A stretch of DNA of 64,000 nt from Deinococcus ruber (GTDB taxonomy: Bacteria; Deinococcota; Deinococci; Deinococcales; Deinococcaceae). Positions 33,227-41,903 of this stretch are shown piece by piece. The position numbers and the translations under genes are program-made. How positions within the stretch are numbered: position 1 is the first letter of the stretch; every line of letters begins with the position of its first letter. The DNA lies in the NCBI RefSeq assembly GCF_014648095.1, contig NZ_BMQL01000001.1:1-64000 (forward strand), written 5' to 3'. The notes beneath the pieces were generated by a model. The model saw only the letters and a list, made by a program, of their open reading frames with translations, was not told where the DNA came from and made no database searches.

Positions 33227-33820
33227 ATGAAGCTAAGCGATGTCCAGAGACGATTGCAGGCCCCGTTCTCCTCGCATCTGGTCGGGTGGAAGCCAACCGC
33301 TTTCACCAAGGATCGTAGCCGGGCGCTGCTGCTGGCGTATGTCGATGCCCGCACGGTGCAGGACCGACTGGACGCCATCTGCCCCGATGCCTGGAGTTTT
33401 GAAATCGAGGTGATTCCCGGCACCACCTCCCCCACTGTCAAGGGCCGCCTGACCGTACTGGGCGTCGCACGTGAGGACATTGGCGAGGCGGGCGAGGGTG
33501 AGTACGGCACGCTGAAGGCAGCTGCCTCGGACGCCCTGAAGCGCTGCGCGGTGCAGTTCGGCATCGGGCGCTATCTGTATGACCTGCCCAAGACCTGGGC
33601 CGACTGGAACGACGCCAAGCGCGAGCCGCTGCACACGCCAGAGCTGCCGGAATGGGCGCGGCCCGACTTCGAACGCAGCCCCGGCGGCGCTCATATCGTG
33701 CAGGCGATGGATCAGCTCCGCTATGAAATTCCGGTCGATCTCGATCTTCAGCGCGAGGTGTACCGCCACCTCAAGGCCGCGCTTCAGAGCCTCGAACCCG
33801 AATCGGGCCGCGCCGCATGA
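33227..33820 (+). CDS. ddrA: DNA damage response protein DdrA (Rad52 family)
   Basis: Binds and protects 3' single-stranded DNA ends after irradiation or desiccation; part of the DdrO/IrrE regulon in Deinococcus radiodurans. 197 residues with the Rad22/Rad52-type core: SHLVGWKPTAF, LLAYVDARTVQDRLD, VKGRLTVLG, and the conserved LKAAASDALKRCAVQFGIG followed by RYLYDLPKTW. Length is close to the D. radiodurans protein. The promoter is leaderless with a degenerate RDRM-like operator. A 33-residue membrane peptide overlaps its stop codon by 4 bases. A transcription terminator follows that peptide. Confidence 0.93.
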   Translation: MKLSDVQRRLQAPFSSHLVGWKPTAFTKDRSRALLLAYVDARTVQDRLDAICPDAWSFEIEVIPGTTSPTVKGRLTVLGVAREDIGEAGEGEYGTLKAAASDALKRCAVQFGIGRYLYDLPKTWADWNDAKREPLHTPELPEWARPDFERSPGGAHIVQAMDQLRYEIPVDLDLQREVYRHLKAALQSLEPESGRAA

Positions 33821-33918
33821 GACACTCGTCTCGGCCATCTCGTCTGAGCACGCTGGGATTCATGGGCCTGCTGCTGGCGCTGATGCTGGTGTCAGGGTGG
33901 CTGACGCGGCTGCTCTGA
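33817..33918 (+). CDS. 33-residue membrane peptide overlapping ddrA
   Basis: ATG 33817 overlaps the ddrA stop (ATGA), the classic layout for translational coupling. The product has a basic, Ser/Arg-rich N-terminus ([12 protein letters not shown]) and one hydrophobic helix ([17 protein letters not shown]), ending TRLL. The stop at 33916-33918 is followed 21 bases on by a terminator, so the frame fills the remaining transcript. No family recognised. It would be made together with DdrA after DNA damage if the coupling holds. Confidence 0.6.
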   Translation: MRHSSRPSRLSTLGFMGLLLALMLVSGWLTRLL

Positions 33919-33939
33919 CAAAACACCCCACCGAACGCA

Positions 33940-33970
33940 AGGTGAGCCAAGTTGTCTGGCTCACCTTCTC
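33940..33970 (+). terminator. Terminator of the ddrA transcript
   Basis: AGGTGAGCCA (33940-33949) pairs with TGGCTCACCT (33957-33966), 10-pair stem, then TCTCTGTT. Confidence 0.8.
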
Positions 33971-34024
33971 TGTTGTGGTCTCCAGGCCATAGCTCAGGGC
34001 TGCTCCCTCCTCTACACTGCCTGC

Positions 34025-34846
34025 ATGTTGGGTCTGACCTGTATCGATGTCGATGGAACCCTGGTGGGTTCGAGCAATGAAGTGCTGCCGCAGGTCTGGG
34101 ACGCTGCGGAGCGGGCCGTGGCAGCAGGCATGCACCTGTGCCTGTGCAGCGGGCGGCCTGCCTTCGGGAAGGCGCTGGAGTATGCGCGGCGGCTCGATCC
34201 ACACGGCTGGCACGTGTTCCAGAACGGAGCCAGTGTGGTGAATATGGAAACTGGCGAGTCGATGAGCGAGGGCCTGCCGCACGATCTGCTGCTGGAACTG
34301 GTCGAGAAGTCGCGGAAGCTGGGGCGCATTCTGGAGGTCTATACCGACAGCGAGTACGCGGTGGAATCCACCGAGCGTATGGCGGTCGATCATGCCGCGC
34401 TGCTGGGGGTGCCGTACGTGCAGCGCGACCCGCTGAGCCTGACCGGGCAGATCGTCAGAGTGCAGTGGGTCGTGCCGATTGCCGAAACCGAAGCGGTGCT
34501 GGCCGAGTCACACGAGGGCCTGAGTCTGCATCCGGCAGGCAGTCCGGCCATGCCCGACACCATGTTCATCAGCGTGACGCGGGAAGGCGTGAGCAAGGCG
34601 TCGGCGGTTCGCAACGTAGCTGCCAAATACCATCTGCAACTGAGCGACGTGATGATGGTGGGCGACGGCGAAAACGACGTATCGGTGATGAACGAGGTCG
34701 GGCATCCGGTGGCGATGGGCAACGCGGTTGCCGGAGCGCTGGCAGCCTCGCGCTACACGGTCGGCAGCGTGGAAGACGCCGGACTGGTCGAAGCGCTGGA
34801 TCTGGCGCTGAAGCTGGAACGGACCGACGTGCTCCCAGTCGGCTGA
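34025..34846 (+). CDS. Cof-type HAD phosphatase
   Basis: 273 residues. HAD motif I is [12 protein letters not shown] (nucleophile Asp), motif II CSGRP, and motif [15 protein letters not shown]; the large C2B cap lies between (about 85-195). Family members dephosphorylate sugar phosphates, FMN or PLP; substrate not predictable. ATG 34025 has TACACT 6 bases upstream. Convergent with argS, each gene having its own terminator. Confidence 0.9.
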   Translation: MLGLTCIDVDGTLVGSSNEVLPQVWDAAERAVAAGMHLCLCSGRPAFGKALEYARRLDPHGWHVFQNGASVVNMETGESMSEGLPHDLLLELVEKSRKLGRILEVYTDSEYAVESTERMAVDHAALLGVPYVQRDPLSLTGQIVRVQWVVPIAETEAVLAESHEGLSLHPAGSPAMPDTMFISVTREGVSKASAVRNVAAKYHLQLSDVMMVGDGENDVSVMNEVGHPVAMGNAVAGALAASRYTVGSVEDAGLVEALDLALKLERTDVLPVG

Positions 34847-34864
34847 ACACAGGTGCTGGTTCTC

Positions 34865-34902
34865 CTCTTCTGGCGCTCAGATATTCAGCGCCAGAAGAGT
34901 TT
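34865..34902 (+). terminator. Terminator after the Cof-type gene
   Basis: CTCTTCTGGCGCT (34865-34877) pairs with AGCGCCAGAAGAG (34887-34899), 13 perfect pairs, then TTTGGG. Confidence 0.85.
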
Positions 34903-34913
34903 GGGTACAGTAA

Positions 34914-34927
34914 GTGAAAGTATTCAC
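34914..34927. promoter_or_regulatory. CRP-like site in a convergent gap
   Basis: GTGAAAGTATTCAC fits GTGA-N6-TCAC. It lies between two terminators with no promoter to control, so it may be fortuitous, or a shared AT-rich spacer element. Confidence 0.3.
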
Positions 34928-34979
34928 GAAAAGTTCTAGTTGTGAATTTATTATTCAGTCTTTAGCGGTCAGCAAAGAA

Positions 34980-35006
34980 GTGCGCCGTCTACCGTAGACG
35001 GCGCAC
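34980..35006 (-). terminator. Terminator after argS
   Basis: GTGCGCCGTCTA (34980-34991) pairs with TAGACGGCGCAC (34995-35006), 12 perfect pairs with a 3-base loop; TTCTTT follows on the minus strand. Confidence 0.88.
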
Positions 35007-35021
35007 CCTTTCCTTCTCTGC

Positions 35022-36845
35022 TTACATCGCGCTGGGAATCTGAATGCCGAGCAGATCGAGCGCTTCTTCCATCGCTGCCCGCAGGCGCTGCACCAGAGCG
35101 AGGCGGGCTTCGCGCAGACCAGCGGGCGATTGCAGCACGTTGGTGGCGGGCTTTCCGTCTGCTCCTCGGGCGTTGTACCAGCCGTTGAAAGCTGTCGCCA
35201 GATCAAGCGCGTACTGCGCCACCACATGCGGGCTGTGAATGCGAACGGAGGTGTTCACCACCGCTGGGAAGCGCTCGACCACCTTGGCAAGTTCCAGTTC
35301 CAGCGGAGTAATCAGGCTCCAGTCGGCACCTTCGGCGCTGTACCCCGCCTCTGCCGCTTTCTTCAGGATGTTGGATGCGCGGACCGCCGCGTACTGTACA
35401 TACGGCGCGGTATCGCCCTGAAGGGCCAGCGCCTGATCCCAGCGGAAGTCGAGGGTGCGGGTCGGCTCGCTCTTCAGCATGGCGAAGCGGATCGCCCCGA
35501 TGGAGATGCGCCGCACGATCTCGCGGCCTTCGTCGGTGCCCACGATTTCCGGCTTCAGCGTCTGCATCAGCGCCGTGACGCGCACTTCGGCCTCGTCCAT
35601 CACATCGTCGGCACTCACGCCGATGCCCCTGCGCCCGCTGATCGTCTGGCCCTCGAAAGTCACGAAGGCGTAGGACAGGTGGATGCTGCGGGCTTCCTGC
35701 TCGGGGTGGCCCGCCACGCCCAGGCTGGCCTTTACCACCTTCTGCGGGTGCTCCTGGCGCGAGTCGATCACGTTGATGACCTCCTCAGCATGCCCAAAAC
35801 GCCGCTGCGTGTCGGGCTGGCCCTGCGGGTGGCTCGTCCAGATCATCTTGCCTTCGGGGTCCGCGAAAAATGGCTCGAACTTCATGCCCTCGAACAGGCC
35901 GAACTTCCAGAACTGATACCCGATGTCTTTGGCGGCATACATGGCGCTGCCGTCCGAGCGCATCAGCACCACCTTGGGTTCTTCCAGGCCTGGCATAAAC
36001 TCCGACACGTCCATCACGAAGGCTCCGGCGAATTTGCCCTTTTGCGGGTGACTGGTATAGCGCGAGTCTTTCAGGATGTTCATGGCGCTGCTCAGAAAGC
36101 CGCTGCCCACCACGTCCGATTCCCAGTTCAGCAGGTCGTAGCGTGCGCCCAGCCGGAAACAGGTCTGGAGGTGCGCCGCCACGATCTTCTCGATTTCACT
36201 TCTCAGCTCTCCGGTTTCGAGCCGGTGAATGATCTCGCGGATGCCCGGTTCCAGCTCGGCTTTCTGCGGATCGGCATTCAGGCGCACGTAGCCTTCGCCC
36301 ACGAAATGATCGTATTTCTGCTCGCCGTCCCAGTGCAGACCGTAGTGCTGCTGGGCATACAGGCTCTCGGCGGCCTGCCTGCCGGTGTCGTCGATGTAAT
36401 TCTGCACCTCGACCTCGTGGCCTGCCGCCCGGAAGATGCGGGCCATGCTGTCGCCCAGCGTCACGTTCCGCACATGCCCGACGTGCAGTTCCTTGTTGGG
36501 GTTCACGCTGGTATGCTCGATCACCACTTTGCCCGATGCCACGCTCAGCACGGGTTTTTCCTGCACCACGCCGCGCACGAAGGCCCCGGCATCCACGAAG
36601 AAATTGAGGTACGGCCCCAGCGCCTCGGCACGGGCGATGCCGTCTGGAAGCACCACGCTCGACGCGAGCTGACCCGCGATGGCGGCGGGGTTCTGGCGCA
36701 GCGCCTTTGCCAGCAGAAAGGCGGCAGGCGTGCCGTAGTCGCCGGGCTTGCCGGGGGGCGTTTCCTGAATGACCACTTCGATGTCTGCGCCCAGCGTGCG
36801 GGCGGCATTCTCGACGGCCTGTTTGAGCGAGTGCTTGAAATCCAT
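35022..36845 (-). CDS. argS: Arginyl-tRNA synthetase
   Basis: 607 residues, class I. N-terminal Add-1 domain (DIEVVIQETPPGKPGDYGTPAAF split), HIGH-like motif in SVNPNKELHVGHVRNVTLGD, the family-typical SGRRGIGVSADD, and the Arg-specific C-terminal helical domain (ALQGDTAPYVQYAAVRASNIL split). Length normal. ATG 36845; TAGACT lies 8 bases upstream. Monocistronic with its own terminator. Confidence 0.95.
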   Translation of the reverse strand: MDFKHSLKQAVENAARTLGADIEVVIQETPPGKPGDYGTPAAFLLAKALRQNPAAIAGQLASSVVLPDGIARAEALGPYLNFFVDAGAFVRGVVQEKPVLSVASGKVVIEHTSVNPNKELHVGHVRNVTLGDSMARIFRAAGHEVEVQNYIDDTGRQAAESLYAQQHYGLHWDGEQKYDHFVGEGYVRLNADPQKAELEPGIREIIHRLETGELRSEIEKIVAAHLQTCFRLGARYDLLNWESDVVGSGFLSSAMNILKDSRYTSHPQKGKFAGAFVMDVSEFMPGLEEPKVVLMRSDGSAMYAAKDIGYQFWKFGLFEGMKFEPFFADPEGKMIWTSHPQGQPDTQRRFGHAEEVINVIDSRQEHPQKVVKASLGVAGHPEQEARSIHLSYAFVTFEGQTISGRRGIGVSADDVMDEAEVRVTALMQTLKPEIVGTDEGREIVRRISIGAIRFAMLKSEPTRTLDFRWDQALALQGDTAPYVQYAAVRASNILKKAAEAGYSAEGADWSLITPLELELAKVVERFPAVVNTSVRIHSPHVVAQYALDLATAFNGWYNARGADGKPATNVLQSPAGLREARLALVQRLRAAMEEALDLLGIQIPSAM

Positions 36846-36919
36846 ATCGGTGCAGTCTAACAGCTCCCTCAGGAGGAGCTTAAGATGACGTCACCTCAGC
36901 GTCAGCTTCGGCTGTCAGG

Positions 36920-37528
36920 ATGAGAGGTATGAAGAACGGAATGAAGATGGTGGCGGGCGGCGCAGTGCTGGCGGGTATTCTCGCTTCGTGCGGATCAGTC
37001 GGCGGCACCGGGGACGGCAGCGCTTCGCTGTATGTGTCGGATGTCAAAACAGAGTACCGGACAGCAGACGGAACCTATGTCGGCTGTGACAACGTATCCA
37101 ATACCAGTACACCGTCTCAGACCACTGTTGCAACCGCTTTTACTCTGGCTGGCTCAATCAGCTCGGTCAATGTGAATTTGAAGGGAAATAGCAAGGCTGA
37201 TTACGACAATAACTACAATGCCACCTTCTATCCCGGCGACATCAGCAATGCAGGGGCACAGAGCTATAAAGCGACGTTTGTAGCCGATTCTTCACTTCCG
37301 AACAGCACCGGGTTGCTGCCGCAGTCGGTGCATCCACAGGGAATCGTCGTCAACCCCAACACCGCGACCTATGTCAAGCTCGTTACGACGGACTCCCCTC
37401 AGGGTTCATTCCGTTCGGTGGTCACCGTTACCAGCACGACCGGACAGGTGATCAGCGGTACAGCTAATCGCTCGATTCCGGTCTATTCGGGCTGCAACGT
37501 CATCTCGACGACCACAGAAACCCTGTAA
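36920..37528 (+). CDS. Putative lipoprotein of unknown function
   Basis: About 200 residues. Signal sequence with lipobox LASC (MVAGGAVLAGILASCGS), then a Ser/Thr/Asn-rich beta protein with two Cys residues (VGCDN, SGCNV) at opposite ends that may pair. No family recognised; composition (many Thr, Val, Asn) is like surface beta-sandwich proteins. Three in-frame ATGs (36920, 36929, 36941) are close together; AGGA at 36917-36920 favours 36929. A terminator follows at 37546. Confidence 0.72.
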   Translation: MRGMKNGMKMVAGGAVLAGILASCGSVGGTGDGSASLYVSDVKTEYRTADGTYVGCDNVSNTSTPSQTTVATAFTLAGSISSVNVNLKGNSKADYDNNYNATFYPGDISNAGAQSYKATFVADSSLPNSTGLLPQSVHPQGIVVNPNTATYVKLVTTDSPQGSFRSVVTVTSTTGQVISGTANRSIPVYSGCNVISTTTETL

Positions 37529-37545
37529 CAACTGCTCCTCCCGCA

Positions 37546-37584
37546 TGCGCCCCAGCCTTCCTCGGCTGTGGGCGCACGCTTTTT
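37546..37584 (+). terminator. Rho-independent terminator
   Basis: TGCGCCC-AGCC pairs with GGCT-GGGCGCA (37546-37576) and is followed by CGCTTTTT. Confidence 0.9.
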
Positions 37585-37610
37585 GACCGGGTTTGTTACA
37601 CTGCCCGTAC

Positions 37611-37991
37611 ATGGCACACTCCTCAGATGCACAGCTCTACGGCTGCTGGATGGAACTCCTGGGCTGGATGCAGGACTATTCGAAGGCTTCAGGGCTGGAA
37701 TACGTCAAGATCAGTGATTTCCCCGATTACATCTACCGCATGGAGCGCCCCTACGAGCTGCCGACCACCACCGCCTCGGCCAGCCTGAACCTTCAGGGAC
37801 AACCGTTTCTGGTGGCCTCGGTCAGCCCGCGCCACGTGGACCTGAAAAGTGTGCAGCTGCGGCTGATGGGCAGCAGCAAGCACTGGCACCTGCACGCCGG
37901 AACAGAGGGGCTGTTGGAGGGCAAGCGTCCGTTTACCCGGTCGCGGCTTCAGGCACTGCTCGACGGCGCGGTGGGAGCAGCGCAGCTCTGA
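37611..37991 (+). CDS. Uncharacterised conserved-looking protein
   Basis: 126 residues, soluble. Begins MAHSSDAQLYGCWMELLGWM, has an aromatic-rich helical start, then a beta part (ASASLNLQGQPFLVASVSPR) and HWHLHAGTEG. I do not recognise a family. ATG 37611; TACACT 8 bases upstream. It converges on smc with only 6 bases between the stop codons and no terminator, so the two transcripts must overlap. Confidence 0.7.
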   Translation: MAHSSDAQLYGCWMELLGWMQDYSKASGLEYVKISDFPDYIYRMERPYELPTTTASASLNLQGQPFLVASVSPRHVDLKSVQLRLMGSSKHWHLHAGTEGLLEGKRPFTRSRLQALLDGAVGAAQL

Positions 37992-37997
37992 AACCGC

Positions 37998-40900
37998 TTA
38001 ACCCGGCACACTGACGCGCTCATCTTCGGCCTGCCGGATGCTCAGCACCCGCGACGCGCCCGAGCCGTCGGTGGTCACACCCCACAGCGCCGTTGCCACC
38101 TCCATCGTGGCTTTCTGGTGGGTCACCAGCAGGAACTGAGAGCCACGCGCCGCGAACAGCGTCAGGAAGTGCGTGAAGCGGCGAATATTGGCCTCGTCCA
38201 GCGGCGCATCCACCTCGTCGAGCACCGCCAGCGGAAGGCCGGGCGCTGCCGACGCGCTGCCGGGCTCCGGCGCATGCCCCAGCGCGAACAGAAAGGCCAG
38301 CCCCGCCATCGTGCGCTCGCCCGTCGAGAGCAGCGTGAGGTTGCGGGTGCGCTTGCCTTTCGGCTGCACCGCCAGCCGCAGCCCGGTCAGCCTGCCGCCG
38401 TCTTCCTGTTCGCGCACCAGTTCGCCCTCGCCGCCCAGCAGCTCGGCAGAGTATCCGGCGAACGCCTGCGCCACCCGGCGATACGCGGCGTCGGTGGCCT
38501 GCGCCTCGCTTGAGCCCAGCGCCAGCAGATGCGTCTCCAGCTCGGCGGCGGCGTGCTGGGCGTCCTCGCGTTCGGCCACCAGTGCATCCAGACGCCCGGC
38601 CTCGTGCGCCAGTTCCTGCGCCGCTGCCGGGTTCACCGGGCCGAGTGCCTCCAGTTCGCTCTGGGCGCGGGTCAGGGCCGCCTGCCACTCACGCGGCTGA
38701 CCGGGGGGCAGCGCTCCGTCGGGAATGGTGGGCAGACTACCCTCGCGGCGGGCAAGTGCCAGCCGCGCCTCGTCGAGCTGCGCCTGGAGCTGGTTCTGGC
38801 GGGCAATCTGGGCGCTGTATGCCGCCGATGCCTGCTCGCGCAGCGCTTCGGCGCGGGGCTGCGCTGCCGGGTCGAAGTCACCCAGGTCACTCAGCCGCCG
38901 CCGCACTTCGGCCTGGAGCGTGGCGAGCTGGGCACGCTGCTCCTCGCTGCTGTGAACGGTGGTGGTCAGCCGCACCTGAAGGGCCTCTGAGCGCAGCAGA
39001 GCGGCACGGTGCGCCTTCCACGCTGCCGCGAGTTCGCGCCCGCTGGCAAGCTGAAGGGCCGCTGCCCGCTCGGTGTGGGCGGCTGTTTCGGCCTGCACTC
39101 TGAGCGACTCCAGCGCCGCTTCCAGGGCGGGCAGGTCGGCGCTCTGGCTGGATACCGGCGATTCGGCGGGACGGGCACGCTCCAGCCGGGCCAGCAGCGC
39201 GGCGTGCTGGCGGAGCAGGGCTGTATGCCGCGCCTCGGCTTCGGCGCGGGCCAGTTGCGCCGCCCGTTCGCTGACCCGCGCCGCGTTGACGGCGGCACTC
39301 AGCTGCTGCTGCTGCTCGGTCAGATACTGGAGTTCGGCGCTCAGGGTGGCCTGCTCGCCGCTCACGCGGGTCGCCGAAGCGTCGAGGGTGCTCAGCTCGT
39401 CGTCCAGTTCCAGCAGTCGCCGCTGGTCGGCCAGCACGCCCGCGCCGCTGTCTCGCAGCCGCCCGCCGGTCAGTGCGCCGCCCGGTTCCAGCAGTTCGCC
39501 CTCCAGCGTCACCAGACGGGGGCGCGACGCATGCCGCCGTGCCAGCGCGGTGGCCGACGCCAGATCCTGAATCAGCAGGGTATCGGACAGCAGATTCTGA
39601 CCGATGATCGGCGGATCGGACGGGCACAGATCCGCCAGATTGCCCAGCACGCCGCGTTCGTGCAGCAGCGCGGCGTCACGGCGCTGGCGGGGGCGCAGCA
39701 GATCGAGCGGCAGGAAGGTGGCGCGGCCTCCCAGGCGCTTGAGCGTCTCGATGATCTCGCGGGCATCGTCGGCCCGCTGCACCACCACCTGTTCGAGCCG
39801 CCTGCCCAGCGCCGCCCCCACCGCCGTTTCGTACTCTGCGGGTACGCTCAGCAGGTCGGCCACCGAGCCGACGATGCCGGGGTGGTTCTGCTGAAGGGCG
39901 TTTCTGGCCCCCTCTCCGTAGCGGGCGTAGCTGTTCAGTGTGCCTTCCAGACGCTCGCGCTCGCGGCGAAGCGCAGCGAGCGACGCCTGAGCCGCCCGCA
40001 GCACCGACGCCTGTTCCTGCGCTCTGACCTGCGCCTCGCCGCGCTGTACACCGAGCGCCTGCTGCTGAGCTTCGAGTGGCTGAAGGAGCGCCTGCTGCTG
40101 GGCTTCGACCTGCCGGGCCGACGCCAGCGCGGTTTCGGCGGCCTGACGCTCAGCTTCCAGGCGGGCGGCCTCGCCCTCCAGCGTGCCGCGCTCGGCCTGC
40201 TGCGCCGCTGCCTGCTGTGCCTGCTGGCCGTGCGTCCGGCGGGCCGCGTCGAGCTGCCGTTCGGCGTCCCGGATCTGGCGGGTGAGCTGCGCCGCCGTGC
40301 GGGCGCTGGCGTCGGCCTGCGCCTGAAGCTGCACCAGATCGGGCGCGGCCTCGGTGGGGGACGTGAGTGGCAGGGCGGCGGCCTCGCGTTCGAGGGCGAT
40401 CCGCTCGCCTTCCAGATGCTCCAGATACCGCGCCGACTGCTCGGCGGCCCGCACGGCGGCCTGATGCAGCTCCAGCGCCTGCTGATGCTGCCGGGCCTGC
40501 TCGCGGGCGACTCTGGCCGTTTCGCGGGCGCTTTCGAGTGCCGCCCCCGCGTTCTGGATGGCGTCTGCCAGCGCCGCCGACTCTGCACCGAGCGTCTCGA
40601 CCCTGCGGCGCAGCGTTTCCAGTTCGGTCTGGGCGTTCAGGGCGCGGGCGCGGGCCAGGGCGTCCTGATGGGCCAGCACCTCCAGCGTCAGGACGTGATG
40701 CCGGGCCGCCGAGTGCGCCGCCGTTTCCAGCCGCGCCCGGCGCTGCTCCAGTTCGGCTTCCAGCAGGCGCACCTGTGCCAGATGAGCCGCCGCCTCGGTC
40801 AGCCGCGCCGCCGTGTCCTGGCGGGCCGCCACGCTGCGCGACAGTCCGGCAGCCTCCTGAAGATGCGCCAGCAGCACACTCCCCGCCGCCTGCACCACGC

Positions 40901-41333
40901 CGCTCACCTCACCCTGCCCGATCACCGCCAGACCGCCGTTTCCCAGCCCGGTCCCGCGCAGCGCCGCCTGCACGTCGCGCACGCGGGCGGGCCGTCCGGC
41001 GATGTCCTGCTCGCTGCTGCCGTCCTGGTACAGCCGCCGGGCCAGATGCACGCGCTCGCCTGCCGGAGTTCGCAGTTCGAGCTGCACCTCGGCCAGTCCC
41101 AGCGGTGCCCTGCCCGTGCCTGCGCTGCCGCTGCCGTGAAAGATCAGGTCGCTGGCGCGGGCGGCCCGCAGCTCACGGGCGCGGGCATTGTGCGTGACCC
41201 AGCGAATCGCCTCGACCACGTTGCTCTTGCCGCTGCCGTTCGGCCCGATCACCGCGCTCACACCCGGCCCGAATTCCAGGCGGGTCAGGGCGGCGAAGGA
41301 TTTGAACCCCTGAAGGCTGAGACTGGTGATCAA
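37998..41333 (-). CDS. smc: Chromosome segregation ATPase SMC
   Basis: Condensin core for chromosome compaction and segregation. 1111 residues: Walker A in [16 protein letters not shown] (residues ~30-45); a long coiled coil rich in Ala, Gln, Arg and Glu; a hinge (about 480-590) with [12 protein letters not shown] and ATFLPLDLL; a second coiled coil; then the signature [16 protein letters not shown] (LSGGE in most SMCs; here Thr for Gly) and Walker [18 protein letters not shown]. It is last in a minus-strand operon after smpB, an amidase-like gene and a GerMN gene, starting 24 bases after the latter. Confidence 0.95.
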   Translation of the reverse strand: MITSLSLQGFKSFAALTRLEFGPGVSAVIGPNGSGKSNVVEAIRWVTHNARARELRAARASDLIFHGSGSAGTGRAPLGLAEVQLELRTPAGERVHLARRLYQDGSSEQDIAGRPARVRDVQAALRGTGLGNGGLAVIGQGEVSGVVQAAGSVLLAHLQEAAGLSRSVAARQDTAARLTEAAAHLAQVRLLEAELEQRRARLETAAHSAARHHVLTLEVLAHQDALARARALNAQTELETLRRRVETLGAESAALADAIQNAGAALESARETARVAREQARQHQQALELHQAAVRAAEQSARYLEHLEGERIALEREAAALPLTSPTEAAPDLVQLQAQADASARTAAQLTRQIRDAERQLDAARRTHGQQAQQAAAQQAERGTLEGEAARLEAERQAAETALASARQVEAQQQALLQPLEAQQQALGVQRGEAQVRAQEQASVLRAAQASLAALRRERERLEGTLNSYARYGEGARNALQQNHPGIVGSVADLLSVPAEYETAVGAALGRRLEQVVVQRADDAREIIETLKRLGGRATFLPLDLLRPRQRRDAALLHERGVLGNLADLCPSDPPIIGQNLLSDTLLIQDLASATALARRHASRPRLVTLEGELLEPGGALTGGRLRDSGAGVLADQRRLLELDDELSTLDASATRVSGEQATLSAELQYLTEQQQQLSAAVNAARVSERAAQLARAEAEARHTALLRQHAALLARLERARPAESPVSSQSADLPALEAALESLRVQAETAAHTERAAALQLASGRELAAAWKAHRAALLRSEALQVRLTTTVHSSEEQRAQLATLQAEVRRRLSDLGDFDPAAQPRAEALREQASAAYSAQIARQNQLQAQLDEARLALARREGSLPTIPDGALPPGQPREWQAALTRAQSELEALGPVNPAAAQELAHEAGRLDALVAEREDAQHAAAELETHLLALGSSEAQATDAAYRRVAQAFAGYSAELLGGEGELVREQEDGGRLTGLRLAVQPKGKRTRNLTLLSTGERTMAGLAFLFALGHAPEPGSASAAPGLPLAVLDEVDAPLDEANIRRFTHFLTLFAARGSQFLLVTHQKATMEVATALWGVTTDGSGASRVLSIRQAEDERVSVPG

Positions 41334-41357
41334 CCTTTTCGGCCCGCCCTATTCACC

Positions 41358-41903
41358 CTATTCATCGGCGCAGTCCTCGCGGGCATACGGCGCACTCAGG
41401 TCGGCGTGCCCCAGCAGCGTGGGCACGTTCTGGGTGTTGACCAGAAACATCACGTCCTTGCCTCGCCGCTCCAGCAGCGTCCGCACCAGACTGCACAGCA
41501 GCATGCGCTCGCCGCTGGCTCCGTAGTTCAGGTCGGCGTAGCTGGCGGGCAGATTGACCACGAAATGATCGCCGCGCAGCCACACACGCGGGACAGCGCT
41601 GCCACTGGGCACCACGGCCACCGCGCCACTGCCGGTCGGGCCTGCCGCCCACGCCTTCACCGAGGCCTGCGCCACCGCGACCGGCACATTCTGGGCCACC
41701 TGCACCGTCCTCATCTGGCGCACGAAATTCCGCACCTGGGTATCGCTGAAATACAGCACCACCGACACGCCCGACGTGGCCCCCACCGTCAGCTTCGGCG
41801 GCTGCGGCGTGCTGGGCGGAAGCTGCACCACCTTGTACGCCAGGGCGCACAGCGACAGCAGCACCAGGGCGACAGCGTTGAACATCGAGAAGAGCGGCCT
41901 CAA
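41358..41903 (-). CDS. GerMN-domain envelope protein
   Basis: 181 residues: one N-terminal membrane helix (MFNAVALVLLSLCALAYKVV), a Pro-rich linker and a GerMN domain (about 45-170; VVLYFSDTQ, VPSGSAVPRVWLRGDHFVVNL split, GERMLLCSLVRTL). GerMN modules occur in spore germination proteins and in cell-wall proteins of non-sporulating bacteria, often beside amidases. It overlaps the amidase-like gene by 4 bases (ATGA), so the two are coupled and probably act together at the wall. Confidence 0.85.
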   Translation of the reverse strand: MRPLFSMFNAVALVLLSLCALAYKVVQLPPSTPQPPKLTVGATSGVSVVLYFSDTQVRNFVRQMRTVQVAQNVPVAVAQASVKAWAAGPTGSGAVAVVPSGSAVPRVWLRGDHFVVNLPASYADLNYGASGERMLLCSLVRTLLERRGKDVMFLVNTQNVPTLLGHADLSAPYAREDCADE

